From the NCBI GenBank assembly GCA_027483645.1, contig JAIXUD010000002.1, forward strand, positions 62,001-126,000: a DNA stretch of 64,000 nt. Direction: 5' to 3'. The stretch is from Sphingobacteriales bacterium (GTDB lineage Bacteria; Bacteroidota; Bacteroidia; Chitinophagales; CAIOSU01). The position numbers and the translations under genes were made by a program. Of the stretch, positions 1-8,216 are shown piece after piece (positions within the stretch are counted from its first letter, which is position 1; every line of letters begins with the position of its first letter). The notes under the pieces were generated by a model that saw only the letters and a program-made list of their open reading frames with translations, was not told where the DNA came from and did not search any database.

Positions 1-2
1 TA

Positions 3-446
3 CCACGCATGGGCGGCTGGTGGGGCACCGAAGAGGAAACCCGTTTCCAGATGGATAAGCACTTTAAGGCACAACGCGGTGCGGCGGGCTGGCAGCTGAG
101 CAATGCCCCAGTGTTTGCTATGGCCATGCACAAAGCATCGCTCGATATTTTTGATGACGCTGGCATTGAGAATCTGCGAGAGAAGAGCCTTAAACTTACT
201 GGCTACCTGGAGTTTTTGTTGAAGGACAACAAAAACTTAACCATTATTACCCCCGCCAACCCTGAAGAGCGTGGGTGCCAGTTGAGTTTGCTTACCAAAA
301 AAAACGGGAAAGCCCTCTTCCAAAAACTTAGGGATAATGGCATAATAGCCGATTGGCGCGAACCCGATGTGATTCGTGTTGCCCCAGTGCCGTTATACAA
401 CACCTTTAGCGATGTTTATCGCCTAGCAGAAATATTGAATAGTTAA
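3..446 (+). CDS. kynU: Kynureninase, C-terminal part (cut by window start)
   Basis: Kynureninase is a PLP enzyme that cleaves kynurenine (or 3-hydroxykynurenine) to anthranilate (or 3-hydroxyanthranilate) and alanine in tryptophan breakdown. The window opens inside the gene, so only about 147 C-terminal residues are visible and the PLP lysine lies outside. What is seen fits the family well: an RMGGWWGTEE stretch near the start, then GAAGWQLSNAPVF (the family's GWQLSNPP-type segment), and a small C-terminal domain ending in IIADWREPDVIRVAPVPLYNTFSDV, the conserved DxREPxxIRxxPxPLYNxF pattern. The reading frame runs in from the left edge; the internal ATG at 9 is not the start. A terminator-like hairpin follows the stop. 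A cyclase-family gene that could supply formamidase activity lies 58 kb away, too far to call an operon. Confidence 0.93.
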   Translation, partial: PRMGGWWGTEEETRFQMDKHFKAQRGAAGWQLSNAPVFAMAMHKASLDIFDDAGIENLREKSLKLTGYLEFLLKDNKNLTIITPANPEERGCQLSLLTKKNGKALFQKLRDNGIIADWREPDVIRVAPVPLYNTFSDVYRLAEILNS

Positions 447-482
447 TAGGAATAGCCAAAAACCACAAGTTTATAATTTTAG

Positions 483-519
483 CGCCTTGGTACCCACAGT
501 GCCGAGGCGTTTTGTTTTT
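483..519 (+). terminator. Rho-independent terminator after kynureninase
   Basis: An 8-bp stem (CGCCTTGG with CCGAGGCG, one G-T wobble) is followed by a T-rich run at 510-519. It sits 37 bases after the kynureninase stop and fits a simple intrinsic terminator. Confidence 0.6.
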
Positions 520-734
520 GCTAAGGGTTGCAGCTAGCCTTGAAGCACAATCGGCGTAGGTACGCTGGCATTGTTGGTTATCACTATGTTTGAAGCAACG
601 AGCCTGGTGCCGCTGGTTACGTTTATCTCGGGCTCTTCCATCGTGGCCCTCACCATATTACTGGTGGGTAAGGGCAAGATTAAGCATGAGATAACTTTGG
701 ATGTGGATGTGGTGGTGGTGCCTTGATATTATAT

Positions 735-1331
735 TCAATATTTACTGTTTTTATCTTGCTCATAAGCCTTTTGTATTGGTTCGGCATATAACTCTAGCTC
801 CTTCTCGTATATCAAATCGCACACTAAAGCCTTGTCTTCTTTGAAATAACTGCATCCATAACTTGTAACGTCATCCAAATCCGTTGAAATCAATACTAAC
901 TTATCTGGGTCTAGTCCATCCACATAAATCTCGTAAAAGAAAACCACATGGGTTTTACCTGCTATACTAATTTTAGCCAGCGATTTTTCAATGTATTGCA
1001 CTCCTTGAAATCCGCCATCGGTTGTTGCAATAAACTTTCTATTGTTTTCTGTAGAGGATTTTACTATCAAACTTAGGTTCGAAATCCATCCAGGTTCGCC
1101 AAAATTTCCAGCCTCCTTTTTCAAGATGTAAACCAAATGGTTGGAGTCAATAACCAATGAATCTACCCATGTTTCAGTCACAGGTAAGCTGGGTGTTGCT
1201 TCTTCAATTACGGCTGGAAGTGCCGCCTCTATAGCAACGGCAACAGTTTCCGTGGGCAGGGTTTCCTCCACGTTGCCACAACCCAGAATCGATATAGTAA
1301 ACAAGATGCTGGTCCAAATAGCTTTGCCCAT
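735..1331 (-). CDS. Hypothetical lipoprotein
   Basis: A 198-residue protein if started at the ATG at 1331. The frame is open further upstream to 1370, but 1331 gives a clean lipoprotein signal: MGK, a hydrophobic stretch, and a lipobox ISILGC with the acylated Cys at residue 18. The mature part is first Glu/Thr/Pro-rich and low-complexity (about residues 20-50), then a globular domain with mixed charge and Cys residues in 'SYGCSYF' and 'ALVCDL'. No family is recognised. It probably sits in a lipid-anchored position at the cell envelope. It is convergent with kynureninase and divergent from the Rieske gene, so it is a single-gene unit. Function unknown. Confidence 0.7.
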   Translation of the reverse strand: MGKAIWTSILFTISILGCGNVEETLPTETVAVAIEAALPAVIEEATPSLPVTETWVDSLVIDSNHLVYILKKEAGNFGEPGWISNLSLIVKSSTENNRKFIATTDGGFQGVQYIEKSLAKISIAGKTHVVFFYEIYVDGLDPDKLVLISTDLDDVTSYGCSYFKEDKALVCDLIYEKELELYAEPIQKAYEQDKNSKY

Positions 1332-1444
1332 TTTACAATATTTTGCCAGTAAACTTAATGAATCCCACACAATTCCAATATGCTACCCACTCTTTAGTTA
1401 TTACAATATATGTAGTGATATAGCGTATTTTATCGCCACATCAT

Positions 1445-1452
1445 TATATTTG
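1445..1452 (+). promoter_or_regulatory. Bacteroidota-type -7 box (TATATTTG)
   Basis: TATATTTG matches the TAnnTTTG consensus of the main Bacteroidota sigma factor. Transcription would begin near 1459. That leaves a leader of about 40 bases before the ATG at 1499 but almost none before the ATG at 1463. No convincing -33 TTTG is visible. Confidence 0.35.
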
Positions 1453-1498
1453 TTTACATAGCATGCTGTTGGTTTGCTGTAAACTCCTCCCCGTACAC

Positions 1499-2698
1499 AT
1501 GCTACAAATCGTTCTCGCTGTTATATTATTGGCTATTGTTGGCACATTGGTCGGTTTCTATTTTGCCATTTTTGTGGTTGGCAAAAAGCGTGAAAAATTC
1601 ACCTTCGACCCAGTTTACGAAAAAGAACGCGCCAAGCACTACCCGCCGCCGTACCCCAATGGCTGGTTCAGCTTATGCAGCTCTGGCGACATTACTAAAG
1701 GAAAAGTAAAAGAGATTGAAGCCCTCGGGCAGAAGTTTGCCGTGTTCCGTGGTGAGAATGGCGAGGTGGGCGTGCTAGATGTGTACTGCCCGCACCTAAA
1801 CGCCAACTTGGCCGGTGGCACCGTAAAAGGCAACAACCTGGTTTGCCCTTTCCATGCATGGGAGTTTAAGGCCAACGGCAAGTGCGCCCACATACCGTAT
1901 AGCGACAATGTACCTCGCACCGCCGAAACCAAGGCGTGGACAGTAGTAGAAAACTGGGGCCTGATAATGGTATGGTATCACAGTGATGGCATAGCCCCCA
2001 CCTGGAACCCCGATAGCGGCCTGAGCGATACGGAAAAAGCTTATAAATACCACTCGAAAACCCAAGATACGCTGCACATACACCTGCAGGACTTTGCCGA
2101 GAACGGCGCCGACTATGCGCACTTTGCCTGCGTGCACAACCTGCTTACCATACCCTTTGCCAACCGCTTTGTGTATGTAAAGCATACACTGAATATTGAG
2201 TTTGGCGAGGGCGATAAGCAGCACCAAGCCTATTTTAGCGACACGGCAGAGCTGGTAAAGCGCAGCACCGATCAAAAGATTGAGCACGCAGGCGGCCATG
2301 CCACGGTTACGTTTTTCGGGCCGGGGTTCCTCATCTTTAGGTTTACTACCAAGATTGCCAATGTACTGCTCATTAAAACCTTCACCCCACTAGGAGAATT
2401 GAAGGTGCGCATGGAAGATTATGTATACGCCCCGAAAGGTACGCCAGGCTTGATGATTAAGTATATCCTCGGCGAGGCATCGGCACAGTTTCATGATGAT
2501 ATTGCCATTTGGGAGAAGAAGAACTTTGCGACCAAACCACTATTAGTAAAGGGCGATGGCCCTATTATGAAAATGCGCTCGTGGTACAGCCAATTCTACA
2601 CTGAGAGCAGCTATGCGCAGAAGTCGTTCGCTGGGCAGTACCGTAAGCCAACTGCAGTGGCAGAGGAATTGGTGGAAGAAGAGGCCGGGTCTAGATAA
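1499..2698 (+). CDS. Membrane-anchored Rieske [2Fe-2S] oxygenase
   Basis: Rieske non-heme iron oxygenase, likely acting on a sterol-like or other hydrophobic ring substrate. Numbering from the ATG at 1499 (an ATG at 1463 would add 12 residues): one N-terminal membrane helix at residues 1-25; a Rieske domain with C97-P-H99 and C116-x2-H119 binding the cluster; and a catalytic domain with the mononuclear-iron motif in QDFAENGADYAHFACVH. The single anchor followed by the Rieske domain and the 'NGADYAHF' motif resemble the DAF-36/Neverland/KshA branch (cholesterol 7-desaturase, 3-ketosteroid hydroxylase). That is a family-level guess; the substrate is not readable from sequence. About 400 residues is normal for this branch. 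No ferredoxin or reductase partner gene is adjacent, so electrons must come from elsewhere. Confidence 0.87.
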   Translation: MLQIVLAVILLAIVGTLVGFYFAIFVVGKKREKFTFDPVYEKERAKHYPPPYPNGWFSLCSSGDITKGKVKEIEALGQKFAVFRGENGEVGVLDVYCPHLNANLAGGTVKGNNLVCPFHAWEFKANGKCAHIPYSDNVPRTAETKAWTVVENWGLIMVWYHSDGIAPTWNPDSGLSDTEKAYKYHSKTQDTLHIHLQDFAENGADYAHFACVHNLLTIPFANRFVYVKHTLNIEFGEGDKQHQAYFSDTAELVKRSTDQKIEHAGGHATVTFFGPGFLIFRFTTKIANVLLIKTFTPLGELKVRMEDYVYAPKGTPGLMIKYILGEASAQFHDDIAIWEKKNFATKPLLVKGDGPIMKMRSWYSQFYTESSYAQKSFAGQYRKPTAVAEELVEEEAGSR

Positions 2699-2713
2699 TC
2701 AAGCCCGCCCTAT

Positions 2714-2922
2714 GTGGTCGGACGAGTACTTCTGCGTGAGTACTTAGATTGCATTTCAGGTTGCATCCCAATCATAGCCCTCGTCTGAACACTAAACGCC
2801 ATGCAAATCCTTATTGGTGTTTTTTCTCGTATAATGTTTTAGTGTTGAGACGAACGCTCCGATGAAAGCTTAGGACTTAAGCTGGGAATGATCTACTCAC
2901 AGCAAGGTATTCGTCCGACCAC
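2714..2922. repeat. MITE-like palindromic element, copy A
   Basis: A 209-bp non-coding block bounded by a perfect 12-bp inverted repeat (GTGGTCGGACGA at 2714-2725 with TCGTCCGACCAC at 2911-2922). The arms continue imperfectly inward. A second inner pair lies at 2782-2794 and 2840-2852 (13 bp, one mismatch). No ORF is present. A related element with matching ends lies at 25476-25671. It fills the 309-base gap between the Rieske gene and the toxin-antitoxin pair. No target-site duplication was clear by eye. Confidence 0.6.
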
Positions 2923-3007
2923 TTCATTACGTCATTTCTTGGCGCATGCAATCAAGAGATATTTTTTGAACTGGAAGTAGTATTTTTAGCTTAATATCAA
3001 CAAAGCT

Positions 3008-3256
3008 ATGGCCATGTACGTGAAGACGACGATAAAGCAAATGGTGGATAATATAGATGATGAGCGGTTTTTGCAAGCGGTAAAAGCGATGCTAGAAACC
3101 TATCAGCACCCCGAAGGCGTTGTTGCCTACACGGTTGTTGGCGAGCCACTGAATGATGAGCAGTACCAAAAGCATATAGCCGATATATTAAAAGAGGTAC
3201 GTGCGGGAGATGTAATATCTAATGAGGATTTAAAAAAAGAATCGGAAAGTTGGTAA
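3008..3256 (+). CDS. Antitoxin of a ParE/RelE-type toxin-antitoxin pair
   Basis: An 82-residue acidic protein with start 3008 (ATG; a second ATG at 3014 is possible). It ends 3 bases before the toxin start, the usual antitoxin-first order. The N-terminal half is helical (KTTIKQMVDNIDDERFLQAVKAMLET). The C-terminal half has the Glu/Asp-rich, probably flexible tail typical of antitoxins that wrap the toxin. Antitoxins of this kind normally neutralise the partner toxin and repress their own promoter. No HTH or ribbon-helix-helix motif is obvious, so the call rests mainly on position next to the toxin. Confidence 0.75.
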   Translation: MAMYVKTTIKQMVDNIDDERFLQAVKAMLETYQHPEGVVAYTVVGEPLNDEQYQKHIADILKEVRAGDVISNEDLKKESESW

Positions 3257-3259
3257 TGT

Positions 3260-3562
3260 ATGAAGGTAGCTTGGTCAAAAAGGGCAAAAAAATCTTTGCG
3301 AGGTATCGTCAATTACATTAAAAAAGATTCTCCAGTTGCGGCGGAAAGGGTGCGCCAAAAAGTATTTGATACGATAGATTCTATCCAACCTTTCCCAGAA
3401 AAATTCTCCGCAGAAGAACGTTTAGCATGGCAAGGTAATATCCGTTATAGTGTAATTTGGAGTTACAAAATCATTTATCTTATAGAGAACAATGAGATAA
3501 CAATCCTTGACGTATTCGACACCCGGCAAGACCCTGAGAAGATGGACGACATCTTACAATAA
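3260..3562 (+). CDS. ParE/RelE superfamily toxin
   Basis: A 100-residue basic protein. The N-terminus MKVAWSKRAKKSLRGIVNYI is the classic ParE-like 'W(s/t)xxAxxdLxxIxxYI' segment. The middle holds 'IRYSVIWSYKIIYLIENNEITILDVFDTRQDP', matching the RelE/ParE core 'R...YRvvYxvxdxxixIlxvxhtRqdP'. Members inhibit gyrase (ParE) or cleave mRNA on the ribosome (RelE); which applies here cannot be told. Partner and operon: the antitoxin gene at 3008-3256, 3-base gap. Normal length for the family and intact. Confidence 0.88.
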   Translation: MKVAWSKRAKKSLRGIVNYIKKDSPVAAERVRQKVFDTIDSIQPFPEKFSAEERLAWQGNIRYSVIWSYKIIYLIENNEITILDVFDTRQDPEKMDDILQ

Positions 3563-3584
3563 CCAATAACCAATAACCAATCAA
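3558..3584. repeat. Short direct-repeat tract, period 7 (AATAACC)
   Basis: Three and a half copies of AATAACC begin over the toxin stop codon and fill most of the gap to the next gene. It is one of several short-period tracts at gene borders in this window. Confidence 0.7.
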
Positions 3585-3591
3585 CCAAAAA

Positions 3592-4668
3592 TCAAACTTT
3601 CCAAATAGGCTTTACATCGTTCATGGCTTTGCGGTTGCGCTCGGTGGTGCCTTTTATACTACCGTGCTCAAGGTACTCCAATCCGTTTATCTGTACCATA
3701 CAAAGTTTTACGCTCGTTTCCAGTTTCCATTTGTTGGCCAGGTAACTCACATTGTCGCCAAGGTTTGAGAAAATAAGGTTAATGGCTACCTCTCCCATGC
3801 CCGATTCGGGGCTATATTTAAACTGTTCAGTAAAGAAACCAAGCTCCCTTATGTAGCGGCCAGTGCGTTTGGGCAGTAGGGCCCGGTCTTGCTTGCCGAG
3901 TTTAAACTTGAAACCCGTAAGGCCCGAAAAGGCTTGACTATAGCGCTCATTATCCTTACCTGGCATTGTAGCTTTTAGTAAAGCTTTATACTCCTTGCGG
4001 GCCGTTTCCTCTTGCATCTCCACTTTCGATTCGGTGAAGTGTACATCTTCTTTTTCGCCAGCAACTACCAAATAATCGAAATGGATAAAATAGCCGCAGT
4101 GGTCTTTTTTGAATTTCCAGCCACGGTTGCCATGCGTAAGCGGCTCGGGGCTGCGGGCAGGGCGTATGTATACCTCAGCATCGAAACGCAGCTTATTGCC
4201 CTCCAATATTTTAGCGTGCGATAGCTCAATACCCAGCCCACCAAAATGCCAGCCCGATACGTTATTTTCACTTTGTACCCTAAACCCGTTGAGCAAAACC
4301 TTTACCTTACTGTGCAGGGCTATTTTGTCGCTAAGTTGTGTAAATGACAGTAGGCTCGAGAGGTCTACCTCCATAGTTTCTTGTTTGGTAATACCCACCT
4401 CAATAGGGCAGCTTACGGGTATTACCGCGTGGCCCATGCCCAGAAAGCCCTGCTGCGCCATAATGCGCGTAAACGGCACAAAATACTCCGCATGCTCCGC
4501 TGGCCAGTTGCCTATTTTAAGGCTTAGCTCATGGTGGTAAGAGAGCAGTTGTTTCCTGTCCTCGCTCCAGTTAGCGTGCAGGCGCGAACCCAGTATCGAC
4601 AGCCTATGCGGGTACTTTTCCCATTTAAAATGCATACCGTTCCAAACTACTGCCGGGTGTACTTTCAT
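3592..4668 (-). CDS. Hypothetical protein, 358 aa
   Basis: An intact ORF with no family I recognise. No signal peptide or membrane helix is evident. The sequence is rich in aromatic residues and alternating hydrophobic/charged strands (for example MHFKWEKYPHRLSILGSRLH and GYFIHFDYLVVAGEKEDVHF), suggesting a beta-rich fold, with a basic C-terminus. Codon use is like that of its neighbours. It is convergent with the toxin gene (29-base gap) and divergent from the alpha-galactosidase (142 bases between start codons), so it is transcribed alone. Likely a real cytoplasmic protein; function unknown. Confidence 0.7.
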   Translation of the reverse strand: MKVHPAVVWNGMHFKWEKYPHRLSILGSRLHANWSEDRKQLLSYHHELSLKIGNWPAEHAEYFVPFTRIMAQQGFLGMGHAVIPVSCPIEVGITKQETMEVDLSSLLSFTQLSDKIALHSKVKVLLNGFRVQSENNVSGWHFGGLGIELSHAKILEGNKLRFDAEVYIRPARSPEPLTHGNRGWKFKKDHCGYFIHFDYLVVAGEKEDVHFTESKVEMQEETARKEYKALLKATMPGKDNERYSQAFSGLTGFKFKLGKQDRALLPKRTGRYIRELGFFTEQFKYSPESGMGEVAINLIFSNLGDNVSYLANKWKLETSVKLCMVQINGLEYLEHGSIKGTTERNRKAMNDVKPIWKV

Positions 4669-4809
4669 GCTCTATGCGCTATTTTTGGTATCGCTTATTA
4701 CGTATGTTGCCCCAAAATTGTGGCCTTTTAAATTTAGCCATAATCTCTCTACCTTTCTTAATTCTCTTCAATTTATCTTTTATCAGCCTCAACATTGTAT
4801 TTTTACCCA

Positions 4810-5631
4810 ATGCGCACCTTTTGGCTTTCTTTGCTTTTTGTATTAGTTGGTTCTACCAACATGTTTGCCCAATCGTGGCTCACCTCCCAGCCATTTACCG
4901 TAGCTGTGCGCTACTATAAGGGAAAAGAGCTAATAACCCTAAAAGGCTCCAACCTAAAGCACCTTGAGAACAATGAAATGTCCATCTCCATAGGCACTAT
5001 TGTCGTTCCTGGTGGGCAAAAGCTGGTGGCATCGCTTAAGCCATTTCATAATATTGAGGTAATTGATGTGCAGATTACTTTCGATTGGCAGCCTGATAGT
5101 GTGGAGCGCGTTTTTGTAAACGGATACCAGTGCTGGACCAACAGTCAAGAATTCGAGAAAGATGATAAACTGAAGGATTTGAGCCGTATTGCACATGGCT
5201 TTGGCAAATATTATGGCGACTATCTTTTTAAAGACCATCAACCCAAGAAGGGTACTGTGCATGGGTGGACGTACGCCTACACCCGCTTGCCAAGTGGATT
5301 AATGCACCTATACGCATCGCTTGATGAGAGTGAGGGCTATACACAATGGCGTTTTGATAGCCAGGCAGGCAAACTAACCCTTACCAAACAACTGGAAAAC
5401 AAACTGCTGCTGCAAAACCAGAACCACGAATACATTACCATACTGGAAATGGAGGGTAAAGACGAAGCCCTATTTGATGCCTATGCTAAGCAGCAGCAAG
5501 AAGTAGCGGTGGCTACTATAAAGACGGTGACTAACCAAAGCTTTAGCAGCACCGCCACCGCACATACGGGTTGGACGAGCGGTACCACTACTACACCAAA
5601 ATCGACGAGGGCATCATCCTGGAGAACCTAA
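4810..5631 (+). pseudogene. GH36-type alpha-galactosidase, N-terminal part, frameshifted
   Basis: N-terminal half of a secreted glycoside hydrolase. The chosen start is the ATG at 4810, giving MRTFWLSLLFVLVGSTNMFAQSW, a Sec signal peptide with likely cleavage after 'MFAQ'; the TTG at 4795 is less likely. Residues up to about 255 form the beta-supersandwich domain that precedes the GH36 barrel ('VFVNGYQCWTNSQEF', 'HGWTYAYTRLPSG'). The frame is lost at about 5580. The DNA reads ACGAGC-GGTACCAC where ACGAGC-TGGTACCAC would encode the expected TSWYHYY, so one T is missing. After that point this frame codes only nonsense (GTTTTPKSTRASSWRT) to the stop at 5631. The protein continues in the frame of the next feature. 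This is either a real inactivating deletion or a sequencing error. Confidence 0.85.
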
Positions 5632-6932
5632 ATGCCTTTGCTTCTCGCGACATCCCCATTGGTATGTTTCAGATTGATGATGGATACCAAAAGGCGGTGG
5701 GTGATTGGAAGGAGACCAACGCCAAATTCCCAAATGGGATGAAACACATTGCCGACAGTATACAAAAGGCGGGTTATAAAGCTGGGCTGTGGTTGGCACC
5801 GTTTATCTGCGAAAAAAATTCTGACTTGTTTCGAAACCATCCTAGCTGGGTATTGCGGGACGATAAAGGCGAAGCCATAGTGGTTGGCATAAACCCACTA
5901 TGGAGCGGCAAATACTATGCGCTCGATATTTACCTACCTGAGGTACAGCAATACCTATATGGTGTATTTGATACGGTGTTGAATGTATGGGGATATGATA
6001 TGGTAAAGCTGGACTTTCTGTTTGCAGCTAGCATCAAACCCCAATATGGCAGAAGCCGTGGCGAAATAATGACCGACGCCATGCTGATGCTGCGTATGTG
6101 GGTTGGTGATAAATGGATACTAGGCTGCGGGGTGCCTTTGGGCCCAAGCATGAATATAGTAGACTATTGCCGAGTAAGCAGCGATGTGCACATGAAGTGG
6201 GAGCAAAAGATGCTCAAGGCACTGCATGCCCGCGAGCGACTAAGCACTTGGAACACCATGACCACCAACATTGGCCGATGGCAACTGGGGGGCCGTTTTT
6301 TCTACAGCGACCCTGATGTGTACGTGCTGCGCGATGAAAAAAACAAGCTAAAGCCTGCCCAAAAGCACACCATGTTCTTTGTAAACAATCTGTTTGGGCA
6401 ACTGGTATTTACCTCCGATAACATCAATACCTACGATGAGGAAACCATGCATCTATATCTCTCGGGTTTCCCGCAGTTGCCTAAGCATAACATAATGGTG
6501 GAGAAGCGAGGAGATGCCTATCAAGTAACCTTTGCTATTGGTAAGCGCCAATACTTGGCTTACATCAACTTGAGCAAAAAGAAGCAAACTTGGGCATTGC
6601 CAAAAGGTGAGTATTTTGACCCTAATACGGGGGAGATTATTGCCGATAACAGCATATCTATAAAGGGATACACAGCTGTTTGCTACTATCGGCTGGAGGG
6701 AATGGGATTTCAACTATTGGGCAGCAAGGGGCACCTATTTCCGGGCAGCGAAGTGAAAGATTTTGTGCTAACCAGTGAAAAAAGCGCCAACCTATTTTAT
6801 CATGCTGGCGCCAATCAAAAAGATATTATTTACATTTTGTTGCCTCAGGGCTTCAACGCTTTACAGGTTAATAATAAGGCTGTGGAAGTGATTAGACAAA
6901 ATGGGTATACTTTGGCTAAATATCGCCCCTAA
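5571..6932 (+). pseudogene. GH36-type alpha-galactosidase, catalytic part, frameshifted
   Basis: Continuation of the preceding gene in the next frame; the true join is at about 5580. It holds the (beta/alpha)8 barrel: 'IPIGMFQIDDGYQ', 'AGYKAGLWLAPFICEKNS', the nucleophile motif 'YDMVKLDFLFAA' (Asp in KLDF), and the acid/base motif 'DYCRVSSDVHMKW' (Asp in the RxSxD pattern). A C-terminal beta domain ends at 6932. The substrate in this family is usually an alpha-galactoside such as raffinose or melibiose. Catalytic residues are intact, so correcting one base would restore a full protein of about 707 residues including the signal peptide. No sugar transporter or other glycoside hydrolase lies beside it, so it is not part of a typical polysaccharide-utilisation locus. 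Confidence 0.87.
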
Positions 6933-7080
6933 GTTCATCCCAAACGCGGCCCTTTTCGGTGCTTACTTCAAAGAATAGGAGGTCTTGAGCTTGCTGTTGC
7001 ACACGGGTTTTGTAACGGTAGCAAGCGTTCGCAAACTGTTTGTAGTACTTGTTCGGCATTGGTTCGGTCATCGTTCTCAT
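6916..7080 (-). CDS. Possible small protein, 54 aa
   Basis: A short ORF in the gap between the alpha-galactosidase and the phosphate transporter, running from the ATG at 7080 to the TAG at 6916-6918 and overlapping the end of the galactosidase by 17 bases. The peptide begins MRTMTEPMPNKYYKQFANAC and continues YRYKTRVQQQAQDLLFFEVS. It looks amphipathic and highly charged, with a protein-like composition. No family recognised and no clear ribosome binding site. It lies downstream of the transporter operon on the same strand. Tentative. Confidence 0.33.
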   Translation of the reverse strand: MRTMTEPMPNKYYKQFANACYRYKTRVQQQAQDLLFFEVSTEKGRVWDELRGDI

Positions 7081-7211
7081 GGCAAGGTTTTTTGGTCTTG
7101 TTGTTCAATCTCAGTACCAAAATAGATGCAAACGATGCGCCAAATGTTAATGAAGAAATATGAGCGACAAGAAGCACACTTCAAAGCATGCTATAAGGCT
7201 AGGCCATACCG

Positions 7212-8216
7212 TTATTGCAAGCCGCCTGCGGGGATAAAGAACTGCATGATAAAATAGATCAACATTGCAACTAGGGCCGAAAAAGGAATAGTAAGCACCC
7301 AAGCCGCTACAATGTTTAAGGCAGTACCCCATTTAATAGCCGAAAGGCGGCGGGTAACACCCACACCCATAATGGCGCCAGTGATAGTGTGAGTAGTACT
7401 TACTGGTATACCCAATATAGCGGTTCCAGCCAGCGTAATAGCGCCAGCAGTTTCAGCGCTGAAGCCGCCCATAGGTTTCAAATCGGTAAGGCCCACGCCA
7501 AGGGTTTTAATAACCTTTTGGCCACCAATAAGCGTACCTAAAGCAATTGCACTGTATGCCGAGATAACTACCCAGTCTGGCACATGAAAATGGTCAATAT
7601 AGCCTGCCGCATATAGCGACATGGCCATGATACCCATAGTTTTTTGCGCATCGTTGCCACCGTGTCCTAAACTAAAGAAGGCTGATGATACCAATTGCAT
7701 TACCCTAAAGAATCCATCTACCTTTTGTGGAGGCAAGGCTCGGCAAACCCACAAGGTGCCTACCATTAAAAAATAACCCAGGATAAAGCCAATTAAGGGT
7801 GAAAGCACTATGAACAACAAGATTCTGAAAATACCACTTGCCACCAATGCATCTAAGCCACCCACAACTAAGGCAGGCCCGATAAGCCCCCCTATCAAGG
7901 CATGAGAAACACTAATAGGCATACCTAACAAAGTACATAATAGCACCCAGCTTCCAGCACCAAGCAGGGAAGACAGAATGGTAAATTGGGAAACAGTTTC
8001 TGGTTCTACAATGCCCTTGCCTATAGTGTTGGCTACGCTCAGCCCAAAAACAAAAATAGCCGCAAAATTGAAGAAGGCTGCCCAAATAACCGCCATACGT
8101 GGCGAAAGTACCCGTGTGGATACGACAGTGGCAATGGAATTGGCGGCATCGTTCATGCCGTTCAAAAAGTCATAAACCAGCGCCACAATAATGATGATAA
8201 CTGCTAAGACAAGCAT
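7212..8216 (-). CDS. PiT-family inorganic phosphate transporter
   Basis: A 334-residue integral membrane protein of the PiT family (low-affinity phosphate uptake, cation-coupled). The two signature copies are visible: 'VYDFLNGMNDAANSIATVVSTRVL' near residue 13 and 'FFSLGHGGNDAQKTMGIMAMSLYAAG' near 195, each with the GANDVANA-like GxNDA core. There are about ten hydrophobic segments. The start ATG (8214-8216) overlaps the stop of the upstream DUF47 gene in an ATGA arrangement, so the pair is very probably translationally coupled. The DUF47 partner is a standard companion that is thought to regulate the transporter. Length is in the normal range for bacterial PiT proteins without the long central loop. 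Confidence 0.93.
   Translation of the reverse strand: MLVLAVIIIIVALVYDFLNGMNDAANSIATVVSTRVLSPRMAVIWAAFFNFAAIFVFGLSVANTIGKGIVEPETVSQFTILSSLLGAGSWVLLCTLLGMPISVSHALIGGLIGPALVVGGLDALVASGIFRILLFIVLSPLIGFILGYFLMVGTLWVCRALPPQKVDGFFRVMQLVSSAFFSLGHGGNDAQKTMGIMAMSLYAAGYIDHFHVPDWVVISAYSAIALGTLIGGQKVIKTLGVGLTDLKPMGGFSAETAGAITLAGTAILGIPVSTTHTITGAIMGVGVTRRLSAIKWGTALNIVAAWVLTIPFSALVAMLIYFIMQFFIPAGGLQ

Noticed and set aside
586-726. A 46-residue plus-strand ORF (MFEATSLVPLVTFISG...) and an open minus-strand frame over the same bases in the gap after kynureninase
   Set aside because: Both strands are open and neither has family similarity, a ribosome binding site or promoter that decides between them. The plus frame ends in a low-complexity GATGTGGATGTGGTGG tract. 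Left as unassigned spacer.
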